64,000 nt of DNA from Posidonia oceanica (taxonomy: Eukaryota > Streptophyta > Magnoliopsida > Alismatales > Posidoniaceae): assembly GCA_037176725.1 (NCBI GenBank), contig JAZBRS010000074.1, positions 65,538,001 through 65,602,000 on the forward strand, in the 5' to 3' direction. This document shows, one piece after another, positions 22,850 to 35,179 of the stretch. The notes beneath the pieces were generated by a model. The model ran no database searches and was not told the DNA's origin. It was given only the letters and a program-made list of their open reading frames with translations. Made by a program: the position numbers and the translations under genes. Each line of letters opens with the position of its first letter. Position 1 is the stretch's first letter.

Positions 22850-25800
22850 TGTAGTAACCCGTCAAATCGGCACGTCCATGCACGCTGCCAGAGCTTGCGT
22901 GCACCGACCGATGAGAGGCCATTGATAGTAGGTGGATCCGAGGAAGGAAACTCAACTTGAAAACATCGGAAAAAGGAGGAAAAACAAAGATAAAGCAAAT
23001 TTGGAGTCGCCACCAAGTTTATTAAATCGGAAGAGGAGGAAAACCGAGGAAAAGCATGAAAACATGCGAAGGGTGTAATGCTATGCAAAAATAAATGACT
23101 CGTGCCTAGGATAAGGGCATAATGGTCATTGCAGGCCAAGAGAAAGGGTAACGACTCCTATTACGCACAGAGAAGGTGTTAGGCATCCTCAATATGCCCG
23201 GAATCGGTCTTTCTAGGCTTTTCGCTCGCATATGCAGGAATGTTGGCAAATGCTTGCCTTTACTGTACACCCGAGGAGCGAGGGATGCTATGCCATGCTA
23301 TGGATGATTAATTACATGCTCAAATGTATGCTCAAGATGTCTATGATCTGTGATGGAAATTAAACGTGCAGTCTATGTGCTCAGCAGTGCTGCCAGTGTT
23401 TTGAACCGGACATGCCCTGGTTCATAAGAACTCCAGACAGTAAGTATCACTGCTCTAGATGCAATGCAGGCGAGAAACAAAACGTCGGATGAAAACCATG
23501 CAATGCAAGGATGCGGCATGCAAATGGAAACAAAACAAAAGTAGAAAACCATGCAATGCAAGGATGCGGCAAGCAAAGGGAAACGAGGTAGAGGCGATAA
23601 AGCATAATCTCCATGCTCGAGAAGATAGATCGAGAAAACAATGTATGCAATGCAAGTTGTAAAGCAATGAATGATATGTAGTGACTCAAATGGACTTAAC
23701 TTGATGATCTGATGCCTGATCTGAATAAACTTATGTTTTAATGAAAGATCATTCAACCAGGAAGATCTAGATGATTAGATCATGAAGATCCAATGGTCTG
23801 ATCAAAAGTTATTTAGAGATCAAGCCAGATAGATCAAGGGCCAAATGAAACCCATTGATGCAATAAAGGTCAACTTGGGGGTTTAAATGTAATATGCCCA
23901 TGTATGCATGCAATGCAATAAAGTTCTACATACAATAAAACCAATGATGCTGGGAAAAGTACAAGGGACAACATGCAATGTCATAAAAGTGCAATGCATG
24001 CAACAGTTCAAATATTGGACCTAAATGCAATAAAAATAAACTATCAGACCTAATTGCATTGTCATGAGAAAGATGCAATGCAATATAGTTAAAGTGCGAT
24101 GAAAACTAATGATGTAATATAGTAAACAAGTAGGGGCAAGATGCAACATCAGTTAAAGGAGTGCATGCAACAGTTTAAAGATTGGACTTACATGCAATAA
24201 AAATAAACTGTTGGATTTAATTGCATTGCTGAATGAATATGAAAGCATGCAACAGTTTAAGAATAGGACTTACATGCAATAAAAGTAAACTATTGGGTTT
24301 AATTGCAATGCAGAATAAACATGAAAGCATGCAATAGTTTAAAATTAGGACTTACATGCAATAAAAGTAAACTGTTGGACTTAATAGCAAATGCAGAAGA
24401 ATATGAAAAACATGCAACAGCTTGAAATTAGGACTAACATGCAATTAAAACAAACTGTTGGATTTAATAGCAAATGCAGAAGAATATGAAAAGCATGCAA
24501 CAGCTTGAAATTAGGACTAACATGCAATTAAAACAAACTGTTGGACTTAATAGTAAATGCAGAAGAATATGAAAAGCATGCAACAGCTTGAAGTTAGGAC
24601 TAACATGCAATTAAAACAAACTGTTGGATTTAATTGCAAATGCAGAAGAATATGAAAAGCATGCAACAACTTGAAATTAGGACTAACATGTAATTAAAAC
24701 AAACTGTTGGATTTAATAGCAAATGCAGAAGAATATGCAAAGCATGCAACAGCTTGAAATTAGGACTAACATACAATTAAAACTAACTGTTGGATTTAAT
24801 AGCAAATGCAGAAGAATATGAAAAGCATGCAACAACTTGAAATTAGGACTAATATGCAATTAAAACAAACTGTTGGATTTAATTTCAATGCAATATGGTT
24901 CTTAAGTGAAATTAAATGAAAATTGAATGCATGCTGGACTTGTATGCAAATAAACTAAAATGCAAGACTTAAAGGTAATGCAATATAGTTTTTAAATGAA
25001 ATTAAATAAAATGCAAATGAATGCTGGACCTACATGCAAATAAACTAAGATGCAGGACTTAATTTCATTGCAATAAGATTTAAAAATCAAAAACTTAAGT
25101 CACTTTAATGCAACAGTAACCATCGAACGGCCGGTGAGGGGACTGCCGGCGACAAAGACTGGTGGCTCGTTGGAGGCTGCCTCTGGCCCAGGTGACAGCG
25201 GGACAGGCTCAGGGAAGGTTCGGCTATGCTCGGTAGGCGGAGAGGCGGCAGGCAGGGGGGCTAAGGGAGGCACAGCGACTTGCCGGAGATGCGTCGAACG
25301 ACATCGGAGCTGGAGAAGAAGACTGCTGCGGTGAACCAGAGGGCCTCTGGCCAAGAGGAAGGGCCAGGAAGCAAGAGGAGGGGATTCTGAGGGTGAGGGA
25401 GGCCTCATCGGGCCGTGACGGTGTACGGGATGCTCCCTCGACGTCGGTGGGTCGCGACAGTCGTCGCTCCGACTGATGGCGGTGCTGGATGCCACGGCGG
25501 GGCACGGGTGATGCTCAGATGAGTTGCTCGACGTCCGGAGGAGGCTTGGGAGAGATCCGGAGGTGGTGAGGCTGTCTGTCGTGGTGGATGATAGTTGCTG
25601 CCGACGGTCGTTGCCGGAGAAGAAGAAGAAGACGACAAGAAGGGGAGAGAAATATACGACACAAAGTGCGCAGAAAAGGAGCAAATAAGCAAGAGATGAC
25701 CACTACGATTCTCAGGGAGGAATTGGTTACCTGAGTCGACGCGTGGATGTGGCTGCCGGCGTGGGGTGGGATCGGCCGGCGATGTCGCAGGCGGAGGAGC

Positions 25801-26708
25801 TGGAGGCGACGGTGGCTGCTCAGCGCGATTGGGTCGAGTCAGGCGGCGTTCTCTGGTGCTCTAGGAGGTGTCAATTCTCTCTTCTCCCTCTGAATTTTCT
25901 CTTTTTGAAAATGGGTCTTCTCTGTGTGTTTTGAATTCTCCCCTCCTTCTCCCACTGTGTGTGTCTCCTTGTGTGTGTGACTTCCTCTGGTGGGTCTTGC
26001 TGGAGTGGGAAATGGTTGCAGTTGCTGTGAGTGAATGGAGTGGAGTGTGGAGTTTGGGTTGCAGTTGCTGCAGGTGTTGGGTTGCCGTTTCTGTGTGGAG
26101 TTGGGTTGCGTGGAGTGAATTGGTTGAAGAGAGGTCGCTGAATTGCTATTGTGTGTATTGGTTTTGTTCGCCAGCCACCCAAGTGGGAAGGAGAGGTGCA
26201 GAGGATGGTAGTGGATAAGTGTAATGGCAGGAGCTGGTCGCCGGTGGCAGAGAAGTAAGTGGGATGGGAAGGAAAGTAAGTGAAGAGAGAGCGGCAAACG
26301 GGGGGCAAGTAGCCAGCGAGGTGGCTGTGTCAGGCCGGAGAGGATGGGGAGTAAGTGTGGTGCAGAGGAAGTAAGTGCCGGTGACGTGGGTGTGGGAAGT
26401 TATAGTGAGGAGGTGTTGGGCTGAAGGTGAAGGGGAGAGTCGGGGAGGAAGGAGGAGGCAATGAGGAGGTGGGCTGTGTTGTGGGTTGTGGGTTGTGGAG
26501 AAAAAAGAAAAAAGAAAAAAAAGGAGAATGGGCTGCTGTGAGTGGGCTTGTGGAGTGAATAAAAAGAAGGGGAAAAAAAGGAAATGGGTTGGCTTGTGGA
26601 GTGAAGAAGAGGATGGGCTTGGGCTTGGCTTAGGTTTGGTTTTAGGGTTTTTGGGAGTAGGTTTTGGAGAAAATCACCAATACAGTCTGTCAAAATGGGG
26701 TATCTACA
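22850..26708 (-). mobile_element. Element A 3' LTR (3.86 kb)
   Basis: Read on the - strand it starts TGTAGATACCCC at 26708 and ends GGTTACTACA at 22850. It carries the gagtcgccacc motif (23006) and the conserved gactcctattacgc...ggtgttaggca block (about 23140-23215). Between these and the start lie an 83-bp tandem array, a GC-rich segment (25100-25870) and a TATAA-like site near 26402. Its length is far above the few hundred bases usual for many Ty3/gypsy LTRs but within the range of Ogre/Tat elements. Confidence 0.85.
24160..24905. repeat. 83-bp tandem array inside the element A LTR
   Basis: The phrase gcatgcaacagcttgaaatt recurs at 24411, 24494, 24577, 24660, 24743 and 24826, exactly 83 bp apart. 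Weaker copies lie at about 24328, 24246 and 24163. Each unit ends with ggatttaatagcaaatgcag or close variants. About nine copies are visible. Confidence 0.9.
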
Positions 26709-27470
26709 GATGCCCCTCCTTGAACGAGGTCAAGCGTAGCGAGACCGTGGCTCAGGGTTGACAAGACACCCCACCTGACGCCGGTGAGAACCAGATGTTG
26801 CTGTTGGCGTGAGCCACTTATTTGGCGGATACATCGAAAATCGTGACTCGTTGCCGTAATGCGAATGCGAATGCGAATGTGAATGCGAATGCGAATGCTG
26901 ATGCAGATGCTAATGAAAAAAAACTGGTGTGCGATGTTAATGCTGATGTTGAACAAATATACACTAGTGCTCGTCGCGCTGAGCTCCGTTGAGGGAGGCG
27001 CGGGCGATGCATGCATGTGTGCGGATGCTGTGTATAAGGAAATGCTGTGCTGATGTATGTTGATGCAAAGTGATGCTAATGCAGCTACTTAGCATGTGAT
27101 GTTGGTGCAATGCTATGTGATGTATGCTGATGCAAGGCGACAAGTTGGCGGCTAGTCCAGACTTGTGCAAAAGTGGCACCGAACGAGACTGACGTGCTTA
27201 CCGTTTGGGCAGTTAGGGTTGCCAATCCGGGGGAGGCAAAAGATAGCTTGTTCTCGCCTGAGGAAGCAAGCGAACGGCCAGAGCCGCGCAAAGAGGGGCA
27301 GAATTTCAAGAATGCGCGAGAGAAGAGGGGGCATCTTCTCCTGTCAAGCCAGAAAGCAAGCAAGAAAAAAAGCAAGCAAGAAAAGGACAACCTCTCCTTG
27401 CCGAGAAAGAAAGCAAGAGAAAGGAGAGCATCGCCTCTCCTGCCGAGAAAGCAAAAGCAAGAGGGACTTC
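26709..27470 (-). mobile_element. Element A polypurine tract and 3' UTR
   Basis: Read on the - strand, a purine tract (aaggaggggcatc, 26709-26721) immediately precedes the 3' LTR and would prime plus-strand synthesis. Upstream of it is the ctcaccggcgtcaggtgggg block shared with elements B and C. A hexanucleotide run of (aatgcg)n lies at about 26857-26900. No coding is seen. Confidence 0.75.
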
Positions 27471-28665
27471 GTCCGCCCGGAGTGAAGTCACGCAAAGGCT
27501 TGTCCTCGCATGAGGAAGCAAGCTGGCCTGAGTTCGCACGAGGAAATAGGCAGGGGACTCCGTTCGCACTGAGCGGAATCGTGCAAAGACTTGTCCTCAC
27601 ACAAGGAAGCAAGCGGGCCTGATCTCACACGAGGAAACAGGCAGGGGACTTCGTGTGGATAGAGCCGAGCAATGGCTTGTCCTCACACGAGGAAGCAAGC
27701 GGGCCTGAACTCGCACGAGGAAACAGGTAGGGGACTCCGTGCGGACGGAGTTGAGCAAAGGCTTGTCCTCACATGAGGAAGCAAGAGAGCCTGACCTTGC
27801 ACGAGGAAACAGGCAGGGGACTCCATCTGCACAGAGCGGAGTCATGCAAAGGCTTGTCCTCGCACGAGGAAGCAAGCAGGCCTGACCTCGCACAAGGAAA
27901 CAGGCAGGGGACTCCATTCGCACTGAGCGGAGTCGCGCAAAGGCTTGTTCTCGCACGAGGAAGCAAGCGGGCCTGACCTCGCACGACGAAATAGGTAGGG
28001 GACTCCATTCGCACTGAACGGAGTCGCGCAAAGGCTTGTCCCCAGCCAAGGAGGCAAGCAGGCCTGACCTCCCATGCGGAAACAGGCAGGGGACTCCGTT
28101 TGCACTGATCGGAGTCGTGCAAAGGCTTGTCCTCGCACGAGGAAGCAAGCGGGCCTGACCTCGCACGAAGAAACAGGCAAGGGACTCTGTTCGCAATGAG
28201 CGGAGTCACACAAAGGCTTGCCCCTGGCTGAGGAAGCAAGTAGGCTTGACCTCGCACGTGGAAACAGGTAGGGGACTCCATCAGCATGGAGCCGCGCAAA
28301 GGCTTGTCCTCGCACGAGGAAGCAAGCGGGCTTGACCTTGCACGAGGAAACAGGTCGGGGACTCCGTGCACACGGAGCTGTGCAAAGGCGTGTCCTCGCA
28401 CGAGGAAGCACGCGGGCCTAACCTCGCACGAGGAGACAGGCAGGGGACTCCGTTTGCACTGAGCGGAGTCGCGTAAAGGCTTGTCCTCACACGAGGAAGT
28501 AAGTAGGCCTGACCTCGCACGAGGAAACAGGCAGGGGACTCCATCTGCATGGAGGCACGCAAAGGCTTGTCCTCGCCCGAGGAAGTAAGCAGACCTGACC
28601 TCGCACGAGGAAACACGTAGGGGACTCCGTTCGCACTGAGCAGAGTCGCGCAAAGACTAACCGAT
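27470..28665. repeat. 90-bp tandem array in the element A 3' UTR, about 13 copies
   Basis: The phrase ggggactccgt.cgcac recurs about every 84-92 bp from 27554 to 28620, followed each time by gcaaaggcttgtcctcgc, acgaggaagcaagcgggcct and acctcgcacgaggaaacagg. Because most units are near 90 bp, long open frames run through the array, but they encode only the repeat. Tandem arrays between integrase and the 3' LTR are a known feature of Tat/Ogre elements. Confidence 0.92.
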
Positions 28666-29111
28666 AAGTACATGGACTTACCGACCAAAAGAAAAGGGGG
28701 ATGGATACCACAGGGTAGCAAAAAAGATGCCCCTGGTATCAGGAATGATACCAGAGGACAGCCGAAGCGCCTCTGGCATCCGAACAAAACTAACGTGTTT
28801 GCCAACTGAGTAGTTAGGGATACCAGCCCGGATGAAGATCTGGCTGAGGGTGCCCGGCGGGCTTGCTTGATTTGATAGTGCTGGTTTGCATGGATTCCAG
28901 CATCTGGATTGATTGCGGGGGGCTTTCTTACAGCTCCCTTGTGCTGAGACTCCTGGTTGCTACTCCTAACTCTCTGAACTACTCAATGTGCCTCCTGCAG
29001 CATTCTGGCAGCAAACCTAGCCAGAGGCCGTAAGGCTTGACCAGCAAGAACATATATGCATAAGGCAACGCATGGAACACAAGCAGATGGCACAAAACAT
29101 CTTTGCATTGA
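28666..29111. other. Element A 3' region between array and extra ORF
   Basis: Non-coding sequence containing two inverted variants of a ggtatcaggaatgatacc motif near 28735. No domain is seen. It contains part of the ctaac-type spacer shared with element B (gccaactgagtagttaggg). Confidence 0.4.
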
Positions 29112-30453
29112 TTAAGTTCTGGTTACATGCCTATAGTTGGCCGTACAAAATACAGTATGACTCAAAACGAAACATGCAAGCAATTGTACAAATGCCCTAA
29201 CTGGTTCGGGCTCTCTTTGACCTCCTGGAATTAGGGAATAGAGGTGCACGAGGTGGGATCTCGTTGATGGGCCAGAGTCCCTGGACCTCAGTCTCATACT
29301 CAGGGTGCACCTTGAGCCTTTTGCAGCCGCGATGTCTGTCGACTGCACTCCATGGCACATTAGGTTGGCAAGCACTGTTGTAGCAGCAGTTGAACTGAGA
29401 GGATAGGTCTGGAGAAGCCTAGGTGTTGTGCTGTCGACAAAGGTGCTCTGCCGGAAGCCGAACTACCGCATGACCCGGATAGGGTGATATTCCATGCCCC
29501 TGGTGAACCCTGGCAGCACCACTAGTCGCATGTCGCGGGTGCTGAAGAAGACAGTGAATGGCTCAGCCGTGGATGGGATGATACGCCAGGTTACTGCATC
29601 ATTTGTTAGCTTTGACAGCTTCTCGTATTCCTCCTGGACGCTCTTGATAGTTTTGGCATGGCCACTATTGCAGTATGTTTCAAAGGCATGCCTCTGGGGG
29701 CATAGAATATCCATCTCTAGATGTCTGACCAGCCAGATCTGTATCTGGGCTCCGCAACCGTGGAAATGGCGGCAGCAGTGTGAGATGCGGTCCAGCCTGC
29801 AATAGGTCTTTGCCAGGACGACTGGTGCCATGTTGATCTGCTGGGTCACCACAACAAGTGCAATCTCAACAATCTCGATTGCGACCGTCATTCGGCCATG
29901 AGTGAAAATCAGCTCGCCTAGAAAGCGGGTAATAAATCATCGGAGCCACAACTCATCTCTAAGCTCGGCACGTTTCTTGACAGCTTCATCAAAGTATCCT
30001 AGGTGGAGCATGGGCATGAGCCTGTTGGAGCAGATCAATCTTTGTTGGCAGTTCTCAATAGAGAGTCCGGACAGTTGGCTCAAGACTGCAATATGTCTGT
30101 CGCGTCTCATGAAAATAGTTGGCCCCATGAGCTTGGAGAAACCGCAGATCCGGCGTACTTCCTCTAGCGTGGGTGTCAGCTCCGTTCTTCCGAAACGGAA
30201 GACGTGGTGCACCGGTTTCCAGAATCTTGCAGCGGCGCATAGGAGATGTCGGCTCACCTCCACATCAGCAGCCCTCAACAGTTTAGACGGTATGCCCCAC
30301 AAGCGTAGCTTCTCACGGTCATCTTTGGTGAGCTTGCCGATCCACTCTTGAAGGGTCTCAAAGCAATGTGTCGGGGTCACCAGAGTGGGGAAACCCATTT
30401 GCACAAGAGAGAGAATGCAGGCAATTGGTGCAAAGGCTCGAAGTACCTGTAAC
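29112..30453 (-). pseudogene. Extra ORF of element A, plant-mobile-domain/DUF7745-like
   Basis: One - strand frame of about 430-450 codons runs from about 30453 (or the Met at 30404) to 29112. Only two stops break it: a TGA after ELWLR near 29937 and a TAG inside VMR.FGFRQ near 29463. The features VFRFGRTELTPTLEE, the central Cys/His-rich helix and the VMR[Q]FGFRQ motif resemble the plant mobile domain and DUF7745-type proteins, families shared by Mutator/MAIL-related proteins and some retroelements. It lies between integrase and the 3' repeats in the same orientation as pol. A CAG at about 30453 could be a splice acceptor. Additional ORFs are known in Tat elements; this protein's role is unknown. 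Confidence 0.6.
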
Positions 30454-31447
30454 CAAGGCTGTTCATTAGATCATATAGGCACATAACCACTGGCTGTCAA
30501 GGAAGCAGATTTCAGAGCTAGTAAAGCAGTTCAATATGTTCGATAGCTGGCATTCAAATTACAGAGACTAAACAAATTCAAGCCTAGAGGTTTCGCCTGC
30601 ATAGGGCGAAGCTGCACGAGAAAGAACAGGTGGGAGCCCTGGACCAGTGTAACTCGAAAGAGGTCAACCTGTGCTTGGTAGAAGTACTGTCTCAGTGCTG
30701 AGCCAAGTCTTGCAGAGTGGAAAAAATAGAGGAAAAGGAATGATTGGTGCTGTAGATATATGCATGATTTATAATTGATATGCGTTGCCCTCAGCATATG
30801 GAGTGCTTAGTGTCTGCTGTAGAGGAAGAGAGCGGTCCCTGACTCACTCGACTCTACTCAAACTCCTAACTTGTTGGTGGCTCTCCGGAAAGGGTGATGG
30901 TGGTGCTTAGATGGTGGTGTAGTGAGAACAGGCTTCATGCCAAATACTCAAGGACCTACACCTACTCTTTTCATTCTCTTTTGTTTCTTTTGCTCCCACA
31001 TAGGCGTGCAGGTTTCCCCTATCCCTGGTTTGGAGGTAATGGGTACCTGGTTTGAGGCTGGGGAGCTGCTTGCTAACAGGGGTGGCTAGACCCTATGGGA
31101 TTTGTGGATTTCCCAGGCGTGAACTTCGACTCCTCTCCAAGGTAAACAGGAGGGAGGGGGTTACACTGCATACCTCTATCTCTAGAGTCGACTTCTATCT
31201 TTCGCCTTCTATTTTCATTCTTTTCTTTTGTGCCCATACTTAGACGTATTTCTTTTATAGCTCACATTCTTGCTCACACCCTAGCATTTTATCTCCCTCT
31301 AGAGGTGTAAGTCCTAGGGGTTTGGGCATAGAAACCTGTTCTCACTGAGTGGTGGCTCCCTCACTGGTTAGAACATCTAGGTAGTGTCAGGTGAGGTAGA
31401 GTAGACTCTTTCCAGAGCAGGCAAGTACTTCCGATTTCATCATCGGG
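30454..31447 (-). other. Element A spacer between integrase and extra ORF
   Basis: About 1 kb with no domain in any frame that I recognise. If the extra ORF is expressed from a spliced transcript, this is where an intron would lie; a pyrimidine-rich stretch and AG precede the ORF on the - strand. Nothing firm can be added. Confidence 0.4.
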
Positions 31448-32804
31448 CTATGATTGTAATGCATGATTTTTTTGATGATTTTTTTTTGAATGAGATATGC
31501 TTAAAAGGGAAGAAATGCATGGGACAGGACAGAGAAAGCGGGATCTACAAGGCAAGGGTCGCCCCAAGCTACTGATAGTACTTCTTGAGGTAGCACGAGT
31601 TGACCGACTTTGATTGCTCGACCTAGTCCATGTCCTCAAGAATTGCTGCGCCACCAGAGAAGATCTGCTTGACCACAAAAGGGCCGCGCTAGTTGGGCCG
31701 GAATTTGCCTTGACCGTCAGGTAGATGAATGGCTCGCAGAAGAGATCCCCTGGTTGGAAGCTTCTGGGCTGAACTTTCTTCAAGTATTCCCTAGCCATCC
31801 GCTTTTGGTAACAACGAGCATTGTGCATGGTTTGCAATCTACGCTTGTCAATCAGGTTTAGTTGGACGCAGCGGTCTTCGACCCATTCTGCCTCCTCCAG
31901 CTCAGCTTCTCGTAGGACCCGTAGTGAGGGGATCTCTACTTCGATGGGCAGCACCGCCTCCATGCCGTACGCTAGTGAGTACGAGGTGGCTCCTGTCGTG
32001 GTCTGGCTAATGTCCTGTACGCTCAGAGTGCATACGGAAGCTTGTCATGCCAGTCCTTGTGGGTTTCTGTCATCTTCTTCATGATCTTCACAATGTTCTT
32101 GTAGGCAGACTCCACTGCTCTGTTCATCTGCGGTCGATAAGGCGAGGCCCTGTGATGCTTGATCTTGAGGTTCTACAGGTACTCCTCGATCCTCTTGGTT
32201 GTGAAATTTGCATCGTTATCAGAGATGAGGGAGTGTGGGACCTCATATCGGGCGATGATGTTGTTTCTGATAAATTTCTCTATCGCCGCGGTTGTGACAA
32301 CCTTGTAGGAGGCCGCTTCCACCCACTTGGTGAAGTAGTAGATCGCCACCAGGATGAAGCGATGGCCATTCGAAGCAGCAGGATGTATAGCGCCGATGAC
32401 GTCAATCCCCCTAGTGGAGAATGGCCTTGGCGACGACATGTTGTGTAGCTACTGTGGGGGAGCACGAATAAAGTTACCATGGATCTGGCAATTGTGGCTT
32501 CTGCGCACAAATTGGCAGTAGTCTGCCTCCATAGTTGACCAGAAGTAGCCTTGGAGCATGATCTTCTTGGCCAGGAGGACACCGTTCATATGAGGGCCGC
32601 AGGTCCCTGCATGTACTTGAAGCATCAGCATGTCAGCCTCTGTCTTGCTCAAGCAGCGTAGGAGAATTTGGTTGTAGGATCTTCTGTATAATTGCCCTGC
32701 TCTTAACACATACTTTGACACTAGATGTGCCAAAGTCCTTCCATCTGCTGCTGAGTTTCCAGGTGGGAGGCTGCCAGACTCCAGGAAGACCTTAATGTCA
32801 TGGT
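31448..32804 (-). pseudogene. Element A integrase
   Basis: Order on the - strand: the connector with AGQLYRRS, an HHCC zinc-binding region (about 32620-32480), then the DDE core with the first Asp in GIDVIGAI (about 32400), the second in SDNDANF (about 32215) and the Glu in AVESAY (about 32115), followed by the Tat-type MEAVLPIEV segment (about 31960) and a chromatin-side tail. Damage: stops at 32449, 32173 and near 32025, and a one-base frameshift near 32005. All three catalytic residues are still encoded, but the protein cannot be made whole. Confidence 0.9.
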
Positions 32805-33300
32805 ACTAGGGTTGTTCTTCTGTCTCTTCTATACTCATGCAATGTGCAGGCTGCTCCATGCGGGTAACTGATACATCCACTGCATAGTCTTCAGGTATGC
32901 TAAGTCAGGACGCCAAGGTTGCTAATGCATCTGCATATGCGTTCCTTGCTCTGTTCATGTACGTGAAGCGGATGCTTTCAAATTCTTCTATCAGCTTCAG
33001 CAGGTGTTCGTGATATGGCACAAGCTTTAGATCTTTTATTTTCCAGTCGCCATACACTTGGGAGATCACTAGCATGGCATCGCCGTGCACATGCAGCTTC
33101 TGCGCCTCATGCTCGAGTGCGACCTTCAATCCCAGGATGCACGCTTCATATTCTGCTTCATTGTTGGTGCATTTAAAGGTCAGCTTCCTCGCAAAGGGAA
33201 TTATCTACCCCTGCGGCATTATCAGCACTGTGCCTATGCCTCGACCTTTTTTGTTGACAGCGCCATCAAAGTACAGCTGCCACTGCTCCTGATCTTCAGG
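32805..33300 (-). pseudogene. Element A second RNase H (Tat-lineage aRNH)
   Basis: On the - strand the domain opens with LYFDGAVNKKG (first catalytic Asp), continues with the Glu in an EAEYEACILGL segment, the Asp in HGDAMLVISQ, and the last Asp in AYADALATLAS. This second, archaeal-like RNase H downstream of the normal RT-RNase H is a hallmark of the Tat/Ogre lineage. A TGA follows at 32905-32907 and a TAG near 32809 interrupts the link to integrase. Confidence 0.88.
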
Positions 33301-33501
33301 GTCCTTTTCATCAGAATCCTCCATTGCGAAAAGGATGTCCTCGTCAGGGAACTGCGTCTGCAGAGGTTGATACTCAGGCAATGGAAAGTCAGCAAGATGA
33401 TCTGCCATGGCTTGACCCTTCATGGATCTCTGCGTGACGAAGATGATGTCGTATTGAGACAGCAACACCTGCCACTTGGCACACCTGTCCAGCATGGCTA
33501 G
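33301..33501 (-). pseudogene. Element A RNase H tail, cut by a solo LTR
   Basis: This frame encodes CAKWQVLLSQYDI and the MADHLADFP linker, the end of the RT-associated RNase H. It is in the same frame as the second RNase H. The missing upstream part resumes at 37628 after the inserted LTR. The target duplication is at 33497-33501. Confidence 0.8.
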
Positions 33502-35179
33502 TGTAGCTATCCCGTCTCGTGAATCCCGGACCGGTGAGGGGCCTGAGAAGGGAGAGAGGTTACTATGAGTGTGACGTGATGAGAGAAAACAAAGATAAAG
33601 TAGAAAAACAGAGTCGCCATCTAGTCTATTATCGAAAAGACGAGGAAAATCGGGGAAAGCATAGAAAACATGCAAGTGAATGCAATGGTATGCAAAATGT
33701 ATGACTCGTGCCAAGGACGAGGGCAAAATGGTCATTACGAGTCTAGAGAAAGGGTAAGGACTCCTGTTACGTGCGGGGAAGGTGTTATGCACCCCCGACA
33801 CGTCCGAGGAATCGGTCTTTCTTGGCTATTCTCTCTCGCATTTACAGGATCATCAGCAATGATTGCCTAACTGCACGTCCAAGGGACGAGGAATGCTATG
33901 TCATGCTATGCTTGCTAAAATGTGTGCCTAAATGCCTAAATGCCATGCATGATGTGATAACATGCCCAAGTGTATACTCTATGCTGTGATACATGAGGAA
34001 AGTAAACATGCAACCTATGTGCTAAGCAGCGCTATTAGTGTTCCGAATGGGGCGAACCCTAGTTCGTGAGAACTCCCGACAGTAAGCATCACTACCGAAA
34101 TGCAAATGTAGGCGATAAAACAAAACATCGATAAAACCACATAATGCAAGTACAACATGCAAAGCGAAAAGGAAACAAGGGCGGAAAAGCCAAGTAAAGC
34201 CACACGATACAAGTATAAAACAAGCAAAGGGGAAAGAAAACAAGGACAGAAAATCTTAATCTACATGCGTGAGAAAACAGGGTGCGAAAACAAGGCATGC
34301 AGTGCAGGTGACAGGCAATAAGTGATATGCAGTGATTCAGATGGACTTATCTTGAAGATCTGAGGCCTGATTTGAGATAACTTTGGTTAGAATGAAAGAT
34401 CATTCAACCAGGATGACCTGGATAGTTAGATTATGAAGATCCAAAGGTCCGATCAAAAGTTATTGAGGTTTCAAGTTAGATGGCTCAAGGGCCATAAAAA
34501 GTGATCTAAGTGGGGGGCCTAAGTGCAAATTACCCCTATGTGTGTGCAATGCAAGGTGTCCTACATGCAATGAGGTTAACAATGCTCAAATAAGTGTAAG
34601 AGTGCAGTATGCAATGATATGAAGATGCTATGCATGCAAAATGCAAAGGTAGGGACCTAAATGCAATTACAGAAAACTGTAGGAGCCTAAGTGCAAAATG
34701 CTATGAAAAAGATGCAATGCAATAGTAAAAATGCAATGGGGATTAATGGTATGACATGGCAGGCAAGCATGAGCAAAATGCATGCAAAGGAAGAAGATAA
34801 GGACCTAAATGCAATACAGGAAAATTGTGGGGTTTATGTGCAAAGCAGAGCAAAATGTGAATGTATGCAACATTTGGACCTACATGCAGTTTAGAAAATA
34901 TATTGGACTTATGTGTAATGCAAGACAGACATGCAAGCAGGCAAGCAATTGAAATTAGGACTAACATGTAATTAGCACAAACTATTGGACTTAATTGCAA
35001 AGTGAAATAAACAAGGAAGCATGCAATGACCTAACATTTTTTGGATTGATATGCAATTAAAACAAACTATTGTATTTTATTGCAATGCAATATGATTTAA
35101 AATACAACTTAAATGACATTTAAATGCATGTAGGACTTAAATGCAAACAAAACAAGTTATTGGATTAAACAGCAATACA

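Noticed and set aside
24160..24905. CRISPR-like array
   Set aside because: The 83-bp units are contiguous, with no spacers of constant length, in a plant LTR.
27597..28805. Several long - strand frames (up to 294 codons) rich in Cys, Arg and Ser
   Set aside because: They read through the 90-bp array. The unit is close to a multiple of three and stop-free, so open frames follow automatically; no domain and no start context support a gene.
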